This document shows, one piece after another, positions 1 to 8,099 of a stretch of 64,000 nucleotides of DNA. The position numbers and the translations under genes were made by a program. Source of the stretch: Veillonella_A intestinalis (GTDB lineage Bacteria > Bacillota > Negativicutes > Veillonellales > Veillonellaceae). The notes under the pieces were generated by a model. It saw only the letters and a list, made by a program, of their open reading frames with translations. It did not search any database and was not told the DNA's origin. The first letter of the stretch is position 1. Every line of letters begins with the position of its first letter. The stretch is from contig NZ_CALPCB010000011.1 in NCBI RefSeq assembly GCF_943192895.1, positions 17,165 to 81,164 on the forward strand, read 5' to 3'.

Positions 1-586
1 TCATACGCGCTACTGCATCAGCTACAATCATCGCTGGTAATTCACCACCGGTTAAAACAAAATCTCCAATCGAAATTGTCTCATCCACCAAATGTTCTTC
101 TACACGATAGTCAACGCCTTCATAATGACCACAAATCAATACTAATTGATCATATGTAGCAAGCTCACGCGCTTTTGCTTGATTAAAAGTAGTACCTGTA
201 GGTCCTAAAAAAATCACCCGTTTGCGAAGCTCTGAAACAGGTTCTTGTGACAGTCTATTAGCCACAAGACTAGTATCAGCCATATCAACCGTATCAATGG
301 TATCCACATTATCAACAATTCCCTCCTGAGAACTATCTTCTACTGTTAGTGCGGTATTATGTAACACATGTTCCACAGCTTCGAAAATGGGTGGCGCCAT
401 CATAAGCATACCAGCCCCACCGCCATAAGGTGTATCATCCACTTGCCCATGCTTATTATGTGCAAAATCACGAGGATTCGTAACCGCCATAGTTAAACGA
501 TTAGCTGCCATAGCACGCTTAATGATAGAGTGATTAAAAAAAGCAGCAAAGAACTCAGGAAATAAAGAAATAATGTCAATTTTCAT
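1..586 (-). CDS. trmD: tRNA (guanine-37-N1)-methyltransferase TrmD, 3' end cut by window edge
   Basis: SPOUT-class methyltransferase that makes m1G37 in tRNAs reading CNN codons, using SAM. I translated 195 codons from the ATG at 586; the reading frame stays open to the left edge, so the C-terminus is missing. Family motifs are clear: MKIDIISLFPEFF at the start, DDTPYGGGAGMLMM near residues 50-63, and the knot region CGHYEGVDYRVEE and SIGDFVLTGGELPAM near residues 152-186. Residues about 78-118 form an acidic insert (with DNVDTIDTVDMADT) where most TrmD proteins have only a short linker. It is the last visible gene of the ylxM-ffh-rpsP-khpA-ylqD-rimM operon, 97 bp after rimM. Identification is firm. 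Confidence 0.95.
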   Translation of the reverse strand, partial: MKIDIISLFPEFFAAFFNHSIIKRAMAANRLTMAVTNPRDFAHNKHGQVDDTPYGGGAGMLMMAPPIFEAVEHVLHNTALTVEDSSQEGIVDNVDTIDTVDMADTSLVANRLSQEPVSELRKRVIFLGPTGTTFNQAKARELATYDQLVLICGHYEGVDYRVEEHLVDETISIGDFVLTGGELPAMIVADAVARM

Positions 587-683
587 AGTCTTACATTATC
601 CTTTCTAACGCCACTACCTAGCAATTCTCATTCTAAGAAATACTTTATCTAGACGTTTTACATACCTAAGTCTTAGCTACTTC

Positions 684-1181
684 TTAAATCCATTCTGGTG
701 GATCAGCAATAATTTTTCCAGCTTCAATATTAATGTCTAAAATCACATGATCTAATACAGGTAGCAATAAATCAGGTTGCCCTTCTTGTTTGACTACATA
801 TACATCATTAGCACCAGGCTGTAATACTTCAGACACAGTGCCAAGTATATTACCTTTCGTATCTTCCACGGTAAGACCAATAATATCAAAAATATAATAG
901 CGCCCTTCAGGAAGTTCTACTAATTCATCACGACGCACTTGAATTTCTTTACGAGCCATCAATTCTGCTGCATTGCGATCAGGCACTTCATTAAAGGTAG
1001 CTAAAATAAATTGCTTATGAAAACGAGCAGATGTAATGTGGTATTCCTTACCATCAATGTAGCACACATCCATCGTCAAAAACCGATCAGGAAAATCGGT
1101 TTGCGGCATTATACGAAGATCACCCCGCACACCGTGCGGGGCAACAATAATACCTATGGTAATTAACTCATTCCGATCCAT
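684..1181 (-). CDS. rimM: 16S rRNA processing factor RimM
   Basis: Assembly factor for the 30S subunit head; the family binds ribosomal protein S19. The 165-residue product has the N-terminal RimM motif IVAPHGVRGDLRI (residues 12-24) followed by a PRC-barrel half containing YYIFDIIGLTVED and ending in the typical DPPEWI. Length is normal for the family. Its ATG overlaps the stop codon of the upstream ylqD gene in the arrangement TAATG, so the two are probably translationally coupled. It sits between ylqD and trmD, the standard order in Firmicutes. Confidence 0.96.
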   Translation of the reverse strand: MDRNELITIGIIVAPHGVRGDLRIMPQTDFPDRFLTMDVCYIDGKEYHITSARFHKQFILATFNEVPDRNAAELMARKEIQVRRDELVELPEGRYYIFDIIGLTVEDTKGNILGTVSEVLQPGANDVYVVKQEGQPDLLLPVLDHVILDINIEAGKIIADPPEWI

Positions 1182-1588
1182 TATTGGCGAAATGCGATAA
1201 TCTTGCCATCTTCAAGCAAGATTTCAGAACCCATTAAGGAATCGAGATTATCCCCGATTTTAACTGTAATAGTCTGTTCCATAGTGCCCTGAGCAATCTC
1301 AGAACCAAGTTCAAGCTTTTCCGCATCCTTTAATTTGGCTGCTACTTCCGCCTTAAAGTTTAAACGTTTCTGCTTTTCTTCTTCAATCTGCTGGCGTAAT
1401 TGAATAAGGCCTTGTGCATCAAGTTTAGCTTGTTCACTTAATAAGCGTTTTGCTTGAAACTCAATTTGCTGTAAGTCTTGCTCAACTAGCTCTAAACGCT
1501 GCTGAAGATCGGCAACAAGCTTAGCTTTGAGCCCTTCTGTAACTTTCGACTTAATCGTCACTGGGACGCGTACCGTCATTGCTTCCAT
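1181..1588 (-). CDS. ylqD: YlqD family protein
   Basis: A 135-residue conserved Firmicute protein of unknown biochemical role. The N-terminal 15 residues (VRVPVTIKSKVTE) and the C-terminal part ending in GSEILLEDGKIIAFRQ match the family pattern; the middle, residues about 20-85, is a long charged coiled coil rich in Q, E and K. It lies between khpA and rimM, as in Bacillus, so a link to ribosome biogenesis is likely but rests on context only. The start at 1588 is preceded by AAGGGTGAG; a second Met three codons in is a possible alternative. Confidence 0.88.
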   Translation of the reverse strand: MEAMTVRVPVTIKSKVTEGLKAKLVADLQQRLELVEQDLQQIEFQAKRLLSEQAKLDAQGLIQLRQQIEEEKQKRLNFKAEVAAKLKDAEKLELGSEIAQGTMEQTITVKIGDNLDSLMGSEILLEDGKIIAFRQ

Positions 1589-1601
1589 GTTTTCTCACCC
1601 T

Positions 1602-1832
1602 TTAGACAATATCAACGGATATTTTTTTGTTTTCTTTAATAGCTGCTGCTTTTGCGACAGCTCGGATTGCTTTAGCAATTCTGCCCTGCTTTCCAATAAC
1701 CTTACCCATGTCTTCCGGTGCAACGTGAACTTCATAGACTTCCACATCACCTTTTACGGTCACGGTAACAGAAACGGCTTCAGGCTGCTTAACCAATGAC
1801 TTCGCAATTAATGTAATTAATTCTTTCATCAC
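1602..1832 (-). CDS. khpA: KH-domain RNA-binding protein KhpA
   Basis: A single KH domain of 76 residues that spans almost the whole protein. The GXXG RNA-binding loop is visible as VIGKQGRIAKAIR (residues about 44-56). In Gram-positive bacteria the family pairs with KhpB and affects cell size and RNA metabolism; the partner is not in this window. It sits 18 bp after rpsP and 13 bp before ylqD in the same operon. Identification is secure; the function in this organism is inferred from homologues. Confidence 0.93.
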   Translation of the reverse strand: MMKELITLIAKSLVKQPEAVSVTVTVKGDVEVYEVHVAPEDMGKVIGKQGRIAKAIRAVAKAAAIKENKKISVDIV

Positions 1833-1850
1833 AGTATGCCTCTCTATGAA

Positions 1851-2114
1851 TTACTTCTTAGCGTCAGCAAATTTCTGCATAACACCGTGCTGTTTGAAAA
1901 GGGAGCGAACAGTGTCAGTTGGTTGTGCACCATTACCCAACCAAGTCAATGCTTTTTCTTCATCAATATTGATAATAGCTGGGGACTTAGTTGCGTCGTA
2001 CTGACCAATAGTATCTACTGGACGACTCTCACGAGGAGCGCGGGAGTCAGCTACAACGATACGATAGAACGGAGCTTTTTTAGCACCCAAACGAGTTAAA
2101 CGAATTTTCAACAT
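1851..2114 (-). CDS. rpsP: 30S ribosomal protein S16
   Basis: Small-subunit protein of 87 residues, starting MLKIRLTRLGAKKAPFYRIV and containing ADSRAPRESRPVDTIGQYD, both diagnostic of bS16. The start is preceded by a strong AAGGAGGTG ribosome-binding site. It follows ffh by 36 bp and precedes khpA, the usual order in Firmicutes. Confidence 0.98.
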   Translation of the reverse strand: MLKIRLTRLGAKKAPFYRIVVADSRAPRESRPVDTIGQYDATKSPAIINIDEEKALTWLGNGAQPTDTVRSLFKQHGVMQKFADAKK

Positions 2115-2150
2115 ATATACTTCACCTCCTTATTAGAATCTCTTCTATGA

Positions 2151-3509
2151 TCAACCCATAAATGGTAAGTTTGGTAGTTTTGGTAGCATACCTTTTTTAC
2201 CTTTACGCATAGATCCCATTTTTTTCATCATTTTTTGTGCTTCTTCAAACTGCTTAATGAGGCGGTTTACATCTTGCACACGAGTACCAGAACCCATAGC
2301 AATACGCTTGCGGCGGGACCCGTTCAATATTTTAGGATTCGCTTTTTCTTTTGGCGTCATCGATTGGATAATCGCTTCAATACGGCGAATTTCTTTACTA
2401 TCTAAATCAATATCTTTTAATTGGTCTTTTATCTTACCCATACCAGGTATTAAACCAATTAAATCTTGGAATTTCCCCATCTTACGGACTTGATTCATCT
2501 GTTTTAAGAAATCATCTAAGGTGAACTCATTGCGTTGCATTTTCATAGCTAATTCCTTAGCTTCTTCTTCATTCACCAATTCCTTAGTACGATCAATCAA
2601 AGCGCCTAAGTCGCCTAAGTCGAGGATACGTGATGCCATACCTTCTGGACGGAATTCTTCAAGACCATCCATCTTTTCACTGGTCCCCATAAATTTAATA
2701 GGACGTCCAGTTACCGATTTAATGGATAAGGCTGCACCGCCTTTAGCATCGCCATCTAACTTCGTCATGACTACGCCATCAATGCCTAACCGTTCATTGA
2801 AGGTTTGAGCTGTTTGTACCGCATCTTGACCAATCATAGCATCCACCACAAGAAGAATCTCATGAGGTCGAACAGATTGCTTAATATTAACCAGCTCAGT
2901 CATCAACGTTTCATCAATCGCTAAACGACCTGCCGTATCTATAATAACTACATCTTTTAGCATAGAGGTACTAGCGTTGATAGCATCGCGCGCAATATCT
3001 ACCGGATTAGCACCTGGTGTTTCGTTGGCAAAGACAGGAATATCAATTTGCTTGCCTACGACTTGCAACTGTTTAATCGCAGCTGGACGATATACGTCGG
3101 CGGCCACTAACATTGGATGCTTGCCCTTTTTACGAAGATACACTGCTAATTTGCCAGCTGTTGTTGTTTTACCAGCCCCTTGCAAACCAACGAGCATAAT
3201 CACCGTTGGTGGCTTAGAGGAAATAGTAATGCCACTTTGCACCCCACCCAATAACTCTGTTAACTCATCTTTAACGATTTTAATAACAGTCTGTACTGGA
3301 TTCAGTGAGCCATATACTTCTTCGCCAATGGCTTTCTCTTTAATGCGATTAACAAAGTCCTTAACAACACCTAAATTTACATCCGCTTCAATTAAGGCTA
3401 AACGCACTTGACGTAAGGCTTGTTTCAAATCGTCTTCACTAATCGTTCCCTTGCCTTTTAAGGACTTAAAGACTTCTTCCAATTTTTGTGTTAAATTATC
3501 AAAAGCCAT
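2151..3509 (-). CDS. ffh: Signal recognition particle protein Ffh (SRP54)
   Basis: GTPase of the signal recognition particle that targets membrane and secreted proteins to FtsY and the translocon. Domains in order are N (residues 1-85), G with the P-loop GLQGAGKTTT, DTAGR and TKLDGDAKGG, and the methionine-rich M domain ending in KKMGSMRKGKKGMLPKLP. The start at 3509 (MAFDNLTQKL) is chosen because GGAGG lies 7 bp upstream; a longer frame to 3530 would overlap ylxM and lacks its own ribosome-binding site. Length is 452 residues, normal for the family. It follows ylxM by 1 bp. Confidence 0.97.
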   Translation of the reverse strand: MAFDNLTQKLEEVFKSLKGKGTISEDDLKQALRQVRLALIEADVNLGVVKDFVNRIKEKAIGEEVYGSLNPVQTVIKIVKDELTELLGGVQSGITISSKPPTVIMLVGLQGAGKTTTAGKLAVYLRKKGKHPMLVAADVYRPAAIKQLQVVGKQIDIPVFANETPGANPVDIARDAINASTSMLKDVVIIDTAGRLAIDETLMTELVNIKQSVRPHEILLVVDAMIGQDAVQTAQTFNERLGIDGVVMTKLDGDAKGGAALSIKSVTGRPIKFMGTSEKMDGLEEFRPEGMASRILDLGDLGALIDRTKELVNEEEAKELAMKMQRNEFTLDDFLKQMNQVRKMGKFQDLIGLIPGMGKIKDQLKDIDLDSKEIRRIEAIIQSMTPKEKANPKILNGSRRKRIAMGSGTRVQDVNRLIKQFEEAQKMMKKMGSMRKGKKGMLPKLPNLPFMG

Positions 3510-3510
3510 C

Positions 3511-3861
3511 TTATCCCTCCATCTGTGCAACTAACTGATATAATGTATTCGTGGAAGTTTGAAACTCAGCATCCTTCGCACGACTTTGTAAGTGGTCTAA
3601 CTCTTTACGCATAGCAGCTACTACGGTTTCTCGCTTCTCATATTGAGCTACTAAATGTAATTTGCTTTCATACATTTCTAATAATTGTCTAGCTCGTTCA
3701 ATATTATCATAAATAGCTTGTCTTGAAACGCCTAATTGCTCAGCAATCTCACCTAATGACATATCTGCTTCATGATGTAAGGCTAAACATTGCTGCTGAC
3801 GCTCCGTCAATAGAGCGCCATAGAAGTCTAATAGCAAGCTAATTAATACTCGTTCTTCCAT
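3511..3861 (-). CDS. ylxM: YlxM family DNA-binding protein, SRP operon
   Basis: Helix-turn-helix protein of 116 residues, similar to sigma-70 region 4; residues about 20-70 hold the HTH (LTERQQQCLALHHEADMSL followed by IAEQLGVSRQAIYDNI). The family is found directly upstream of ffh and is thought to modulate SRP or its expression, though its job is poorly defined. The start at 3861 is preferred over the GTG at 3870 because AAGGAG is 8 bp upstream of the ATG, whereas it abuts the GTG. It is the first gene after the promoter at 3907-3935. Confidence 0.92.
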   Translation of the reverse strand: MEERVLISLLLDFYGALLTERQQQCLALHHEADMSLGEIAEQLGVSRQAIYDNIERARQLLEMYESKLHLVAQYEKRETVVAAMRKELDHLQSRAKDAEFQTSTNTLYQLVAQMEG

Positions 3862-3906
3862 GTGACTCACTCCTTCACGGTGTCAAGCTAAAAAACTTTA
3901 CACGTA

Positions 3907-3935
3907 ATTCTACCAAAGTTACTCCTACGTGTCAA
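3907..3935 (-). promoter_or_regulatory. Sigma-70/A promoter of the ylxM-ffh-rpsP-trmD operon
   Basis: On the minus strand a perfect -35 TTGACA (3930-3935) and a -10 TAGAAT (3907-3912) are separated by exactly 17 bp. Transcription would start near 3900, about 40 bp before the ylxM start. No other comparable promoter lies between here and trmD, so it probably drives all seven genes. Confidence 0.85.
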
Positions 3936-3989
3936 GGCTTTTCCCTTAACAGTTTAAAAAGAATGTAATCCACGTCTATTTACACAGAA

Positions 3990-4019
3990 AAACACCACGA
4001 CGCTCGCTTCGCCGTGGTG
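3990..4019 (-). terminator. Intrinsic terminator downstream of copA and the RNA candidate
   Basis: The arms CACCACGACG (3993-4002) and CGCCGTGGTG (4010-4019) form a 10-bp stem with one non-Watson-Crick position. In the minus direction the stem is followed by TTTTTCTG. It separates copA transcription from the ylxM promoter. The plus-strand T run is weaker, so it may act partly in both directions. Confidence 0.85.
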
Positions 4020-4173
4020 CTTTTCTTTCTCGGTAGTGAATATTGAAGTTCAGCTTTATTAATGTAACTTAGTTAGCAGCGCTCATTAATAAAGAGGACT
4101 AGAACATCTTACTAAAAATCCGCTCGCTTCAGATTCTTAGTTTCGTTCTCTTTAAGTAGTATATACCGAGATA
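4020..4173 (-). ncRNA. Candidate structured small RNA between copA and ylxM
   Basis: This stretch has no gene but dense nested inverted repeats. The outer pair is TCTCGGTA (4028-4035) with TACCGAGA (4164-4171). Inside lie TTTATTAATG with CATTAATAAA (4055-4064 and 4084-4093) and a long imperfect hairpin from 4091 to 4153, whose stem segments are AAAGAG/CTCTTT, GAAC/GTTC and CTAAAAATC/GATTCTTAG. The terminator at 3990-4019 follows directly on the minus strand, as expected for an independent small RNA or a copA 3' UTR. I do not recognise a known RNA family; the T-box and tmRNA or RNase P core motifs are absent. Confidence 0.45.
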
Positions 4174-4311
4174 TTTATTTTGTGAAATTTCAGTTATTTA
4201 TATCAGTTATTACTTTTAGCAATAACAAAACTAGAATAATATAACCAATGGTTTTAATGATAACAAAACGTGTAAAAACTGACACTACTTGATTACTAAA
4301 ATCACCAGTTT

Positions 4312-4341
4312 CTAAGTAATTATTTATAAATAATTACTTAG
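4312..4341. repeat. 30-bp perfect AT-rich palindrome at the copA stop codon
   Basis: The 15-base arm CTAAGTAATTATTTA is followed directly by its exact reverse complement. It covers the copA stop codon (4338-4340). There is no T run after it, so it is not a classical terminator; it may protect the mRNA 3' end or be a binding site. Confidence 0.6.
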
Positions 4342-6512
4342 TTTAAACTAGTTCGTTTTAAACGCAAAGAGTTACTTACCACCGCCACTGAACTAAAGGC
4401 CATAGCAGTACCAGCTACAATAGGAGTTAAAAGTCCTACGGCAGCCAATGGAATCCCAATACAGTTAAAAATAAGAGCCCAGAATAAATTTTGACGAATA
4501 TTGCCCATTGTTTTGCGACTTAAAGTTACTGCTTGTGCTAACGTATGTAAATCATTGCGCACTAAAACAATATCAGCCGCTTCTACCGCAATATCCGTGC
4601 CATTACCAATGGCAAAACCTATATCAGCTAATGTCAAAGCAGGGGCATCATTAATTCCATCACCAACCATGCCTACTACATAGCCTGCTTTACGAAGTTC
4701 GTCAATTTTACCAGCTTTATCTTGAGGCAATACTTCCGCCATAACATGAGAAATACCAGCCCGTTCCGCCATATATTGAGCGGTACGACGATTATCACCA
4801 GTTAGCATCCATACTTCAATACCACGTTCTTGCAATGTTTTAATAACTGCTGGAACTTCTGGTCGAAGTTCATCTTCTACGGCCCACAAAGCTCTAATAG
4901 TGCCATCTACGGCCAATAAAGATACCGAAGCACCTCGTTCTTCCTCTTGCAATACAGCCTCGTCTATATGATCAACCATATAGCCTAACTGTTTCATCCA
5001 ACGACTGTGCCCTAACTGAACCTGTTGTCCATTTACAACTGCTTCAAGACCATGACCTGGTACTTCTTTAAAACTAGCTACCGTAGGTAAAACACCACCA
5101 CCTAACTCATTAGCGCCAAAAGTAGCCATTGCTTTTGCAATTGGATGAGTTGTGCAATTTTCTACAGCAGTCATGATACCAATGTTCTCTTTTTCCGTTC
5201 CAGTAAAATGCATAGTTTTGCTAACCATTAAAGTCCCTTTAGTCAAAGTCCCCGTTTTATCTAATACGATAGCATTTAATTTACCTGCTCGTTCTAAAAA
5301 TTCAGCACTTTTAATTAAAATACCATGCTCAGCCCCTAAGCCTGACCCTACCATAATCGAGGTTGGCGTTGCTAAACCTAATGCACAAGGACAGGCAATA
5401 ACCAATACAGCTGTGCCATGCATAAGTGCTACACCCCAAGTAGCATTAAAACCAAAATACCATACTAAGGCGGTTAAAATAGCTAAACCAATAACGGTAG
5501 GAACGAAATAAGCAGCTACAACATCTGCCACGCGCTGAATGGACGCCTTAGAAGTCTGTGCCGCTTCTACAACTTTAATAATTTGCGACAACATAGTATC
5601 TGAACCAATTTTTTCAGCTCTCATTGTGAAAACGCCCGTTTCATTCACTGTTGCACCAATAACATTGCTCCCTGTACTTTTCTCAACAGGTAAACTTTCA
5701 CCGGTCAACATGGCTTCATTAACTGCAGATTGCCCTTCTAGTACAACACCATCTACCGGAATTTTTTCACCAGCTCGCACTTGTAGCACATCACCCACTT
5801 GAACCTCAGCTGTCGGAATATCTATCCACTGATTATCTCGCTGTACATGTGCTATACTAGGCTGCAAATTCATCAACTTTTCAAGGGCTTCTGACGTACG
5901 CCCCTTAGCCACCTCTTCTAATACTTTTCCTAATAAGATAAAGGTTATAAGCCAAGCAGACGTTTCAAAATACATGTCATGACTGCCAATATACATATTG
6001 TATATACTAAATACATACGCTACTGTTGTGCCCAGAGCGACTAATACATCCATAGTCAAAGAGCCGCCTTTAATAGCCCCCCAAGCTCCTTGATAGAAAA
6101 CTAAACCAGGACCAAATTGAGCAATAGTAGCTAAAATTAGCTCTACCCAGTGGGGCAACATAGGCCAACCAAACAGGTGATGACCTACCATACTAGCCAT
6201 CATCGGCACGGCCATAAAGGCCGCTATAATCATACGATATAATTGAGGTTTATAATTAACTTTTTCTAAGGTATGAGCCCCAGCAGCCGCCAAAGACGCG
6301 CCGAACCCAATATCAGTAATGGCTTTAACTACATCATCAGGGGTTACAGAACTATCTTCCGTATAGGTTACACTTCCTTTACGCGTCAATAAATTGACCT
6401 TCACATCCGCTACACCATCTAAACGACTCACTACTTTTTCCACACGAGCAACGCAGGCCGCACAATGCATGCCTGTAATATCAAATTCATTACTTCGACT
6501 ACTCAAAACCAA
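4338..6512 (-). CDS. copA: Copper-translocating P1B-type ATPase CopA
   Basis: Integral membrane ATPase that exports Cu(I) from the cytoplasm. The 724-residue protein has one N-terminal heavy-metal domain with GMHCAAC (CxxC at residues 17-20), about eight membrane helices, the actuator TGES (270-273), the intramembrane metal site CPC (374-376), the phosphorylation motif DKTGT (418-422) and the hinge GDGINDAP. The start is a TTG at 6512, with AAGGA five bases upstream. It lies 109 bp after csoR, so it is probably induced by copper through CsoR. No copZ chaperone gene is adjacent. A 30-bp palindrome covers its stop codon. Confidence 0.95.
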   Translation of the reverse strand: MVLSSRSNEFDITGMHCAACVARVEKVVSRLDGVADVKVNLLTRKGSVTYTEDSSVTPDDVVKAITDIGFGASLAAAGAHTLEKVNYKPQLYRMIIAAFMAVPMMASMVGHHLFGWPMLPHWVELILATIAQFGPGLVFYQGAWGAIKGGSLTMDVLVALGTTVAYVFSIYNMYIGSHDMYFETSAWLITFILLGKVLEEVAKGRTSEALEKLMNLQPSIAHVQRDNQWIDIPTAEVQVGDVLQVRAGEKIPVDGVVLEGQSAVNEAMLTGESLPVEKSTGSNVIGATVNETGVFTMRAEKIGSDTMLSQIIKVVEAAQTSKASIQRVADVVAAYFVPTVIGLAILTALVWYFGFNATWGVALMHGTAVLVIACPCALGLATPTSIMVGSGLGAEHGILIKSAEFLERAGKLNAIVLDKTGTLTKGTLMVSKTMHFTGTEKENIGIMTAVENCTTHPIAKAMATFGANELGGGVLPTVASFKEVPGHGLEAVVNGQQVQLGHSRWMKQLGYMVDHIDEAVLQEEERGASVSLLAVDGTIRALWAVEDELRPEVPAVIKTLQERGIEVWMLTGDNRRTAQYMAERAGISHVMAEVLPQDKAGKIDELRKAGYVVGMVGDGINDAPALTLADIGFAIGNGTDIAVEAADIVLVRNDLHTLAQAVTLSRKTMGNIRQNLFWALIFNCIGIPLAAVGLLTPIVAGTAMAFSSVAVVSNSLRLKRTSLN

Positions 6513-6621
6513 TCACATCCTTCTAATTCTTTCTTTACATCTATAACTACCTATACGATAATCTTTGCGCACCACTATCTTTCTGTATATGATGCATATC
6601 CATAGGCCTATCTTTCATACA

Positions 6622-6891
6622 TTATTTGTGCAAGGATTTATATACGCCCATTAATTCCGTAATAGCATCATCTTCATTGCCCTTTTTAATAGCATCAACG
6701 ACACAAGAGCGGGAATGACTTTCTAGCATTATTAATCCTACTTGATATAAAGCGGCTCGTACGGCACCTATTTGTTGTAAAACTTCTACACAGTACCGAT
6801 GATCATCAATCATCTTTTCAATCCCTTCCACTTGACCTTTAATCCGCCGTAAACGACGACTCAACTTATCTATCTCCATATCATTTAACAT
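6622..6891 (-). CDS. csoR: Copper-sensing transcriptional repressor CsoR
   Basis: All-helical DUF156-family repressor of 89 residues that releases DNA on binding Cu(I). The copper ligands of the family are present as Cys34 (in HRYCVEV), His59 and Cys63 (in ESHSRSC), which separates it from the formaldehyde sensor FrmR and the sulfur sensor CstR. It precedes copA, and an operator matching the CsoR consensus lies upstream at 7016-7032, so the pair is most likely autoregulated. Confidence 0.93.
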   Translation of the reverse strand: MLNDMEIDKLSRRLRRIKGQVEGIEKMIDDHRYCVEVLQQIGAVRAALYQVGLIMLESHSRSCVVDAIKKGNEDDAITELMGVYKSLHK

Positions 6892-7015
6892 ATCAAGTCC
6901 TCACTTATTAAAAATAAAAAAATATATAATTAAACAATTACTAACAGATTATGCCAGTAAGCAATGCATTCAACTATAAAACAATTAAATATAAGAATAC
7001 ATACATCACCTCAAT

Positions 7016-7032
7016 ATACCCCCAGGGAGTAT
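7016..7032 (-). promoter_or_regulatory. CsoR operator
   Basis: The 17-bp near-palindrome ATACCCCCAGGGAGTAT has the ATAC-C-rich/G-rich-GTAT form of known CsoR operators. It lies 17-33 bp downstream of the csoR -10 element, within the first transcribed bases, and so could block transcription of csoR-copA. A further half-site, AGGGGTATT (7081-7089), lies next to the -35 box. Confidence 0.8.
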
Positions 7033-7048
7033 TTCAGCAACTACTATA

Positions 7049-7077
7049 ATAGTAAACCTTCTCAATAAGAACGTCAA
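7049..7077 (-). promoter_or_regulatory. csoR-copA promoter
   Basis: Minus-strand -35 TTGACG (7072-7077) and -10 TACTAT (7049-7054) are 17 bp apart. The -10 region is itself a small palindrome (TACTATAATAGTA). The site is flanked by CsoR-like sequences on both sides. Confidence 0.75.
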
Positions 7078-7245
7078 CATAGGGGTATTGTCTAATTCTT
7101 CAAAATTCCGTATCATAAAATATAACAAGTCTTTATAGCTAATACTCAGATAATTAGCTATATAGCAATACTTTAAAGTTAGTGCATCAGAACTTACTTA
7201 CAAGCTATATAAGTTTCTTTTTATATATTTTAACAGGGGGTATAC

Positions 7246-7878
7246 ATGGAGTCATATATTACAGTTAGCCAAGAACATCGCATAGAATATATTGTAGAAA
7301 AATCACGCTTTATTGCTACTGCCATACCTTGTACAACAGAAGCAGACGCACAAGCTGCTATCGCCCGCATTACCAAAGAATTCTGGGATGCTACCCATAA
7401 TTGTACTGCTTATGCCCTAGGCCCAAGACAAGAACAGCAACGCTCATCAGATAACGGTGAACCTTCAGGTACAGCAGGTAAACCTATGCTTGAAGTCTTA
7501 AAAAAAACCGGTCTTACCAATACACTCATTGTAGTAACCCGCTACTTTGGCGGCATTAAACTAGGTGCGGGTGGCCTCATTAGAGCCTATTCTCATAGTG
7601 CTGCTGAAGTCATTCACAGTGCTCCTAAAACATTGCATGCACCACGTCAACTTATATCCATTACCATTGATTATGGCCTATTTGGCACTGTAGAACGTTA
7701 TTTACAAGATGAAAAGTATTATTATGAAACTAATTTTACTGATACAGTTACGGTCATCATTTATGTAGAACCAGAACGCTTAGCACCATTAGAAACAGCT
7801 TTAGCCAATATAACTAGCGGGCAACATAATTGGACTTTACTAGAAGAAAAATTAGTAGCTCTGCCTTATACAGACTAA
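7246..7878 (+). CDS. YigZ/IMPACT family protein
   Basis: A 210-residue member of UPF0029 (IMPACT/YigZ), a widespread family linked to translation control in eukaryotes but with no settled role in bacteria. The N-terminal domain shows the signature blocks KSRFIATAIPC, FWDATHNCTAYALG, SDNGEPSGTAGKPML and VTRYFGGIKLGAGGLIRAYS; the C-terminal 60 residues form the usual DUF1949-like ferredoxin fold. The ribosome-binding site AGGGGG merges with a CsoR-like half-site (AGGGGGTATAC, 7235-7245) just before the ATG, so copper regulation is possible but unproven. Confidence 0.92.
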   Translation: MESYITVSQEHRIEYIVEKSRFIATAIPCTTEADAQAAIARITKEFWDATHNCTAYALGPRQEQQRSSDNGEPSGTAGKPMLEVLKKTGLTNTLIVVTRYFGGIKLGAGGLIRAYSHSAAEVIHSAPKTLHAPRQLISITIDYGLFGTVERYLQDEKYYYETNFTDTVTVIIYVEPERLAPLETALANITSGQHNWTLLEEKLVALPYTD

Positions 7879-7979
7879 ACCATCTACCATAGACCATTGG
7901 CTACTTACTTTAAGGCTCTGCCCACCAGCCAACTCATAGCATTCCCTTACTACCTGTTAAACATTTATGCCTTTAGGGG

Positions 7980-8008
7980 CTGACAAATGATGTTACACAT
8001 AGTACAAT
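7980..8008 (+). promoter_or_regulatory. Probable promoter of the lysR-type gene
   Basis: -35 CTGACA (7980-7985) and -10 TACAAT (8003-8008) are separated by 17 bp. A second -10-like TATAAT lies about 6 bp further on with a poorer -35. The leader to the ATG at 8100 is about 85 bp and contains the palindrome at 8058-8071. Confidence 0.6.
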
Positions 8009-8057
8009 AAGGGTATAATAATGTAAAAATATATTTAAAGTAGTACGCCCACACTAC

Positions 8058-8071
8058 ATTGTCATGACAAT
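8058..8071. promoter_or_regulatory. Perfect 14-bp palindrome, possible LysR autoregulatory site
   Basis: ATTGTCATGACAAT is a perfect palindrome between the promoter and the ribosome-binding site of the LysR-type gene. LysR regulators often bind dyads next to their own promoter, but usually upstream of it, so this is a candidate only. Confidence 0.4.
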
Positions 8072-8099
8072 CTTACTTGTATAGGCAGGGAGGATTCTC

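Noticed and set aside
4312..4341. Palindrome at the end of copA as its terminator
   Set aside because: It is entirely AT-rich and not followed by a T run; the GC-rich hairpin at 3990-4019 is a much better terminator.
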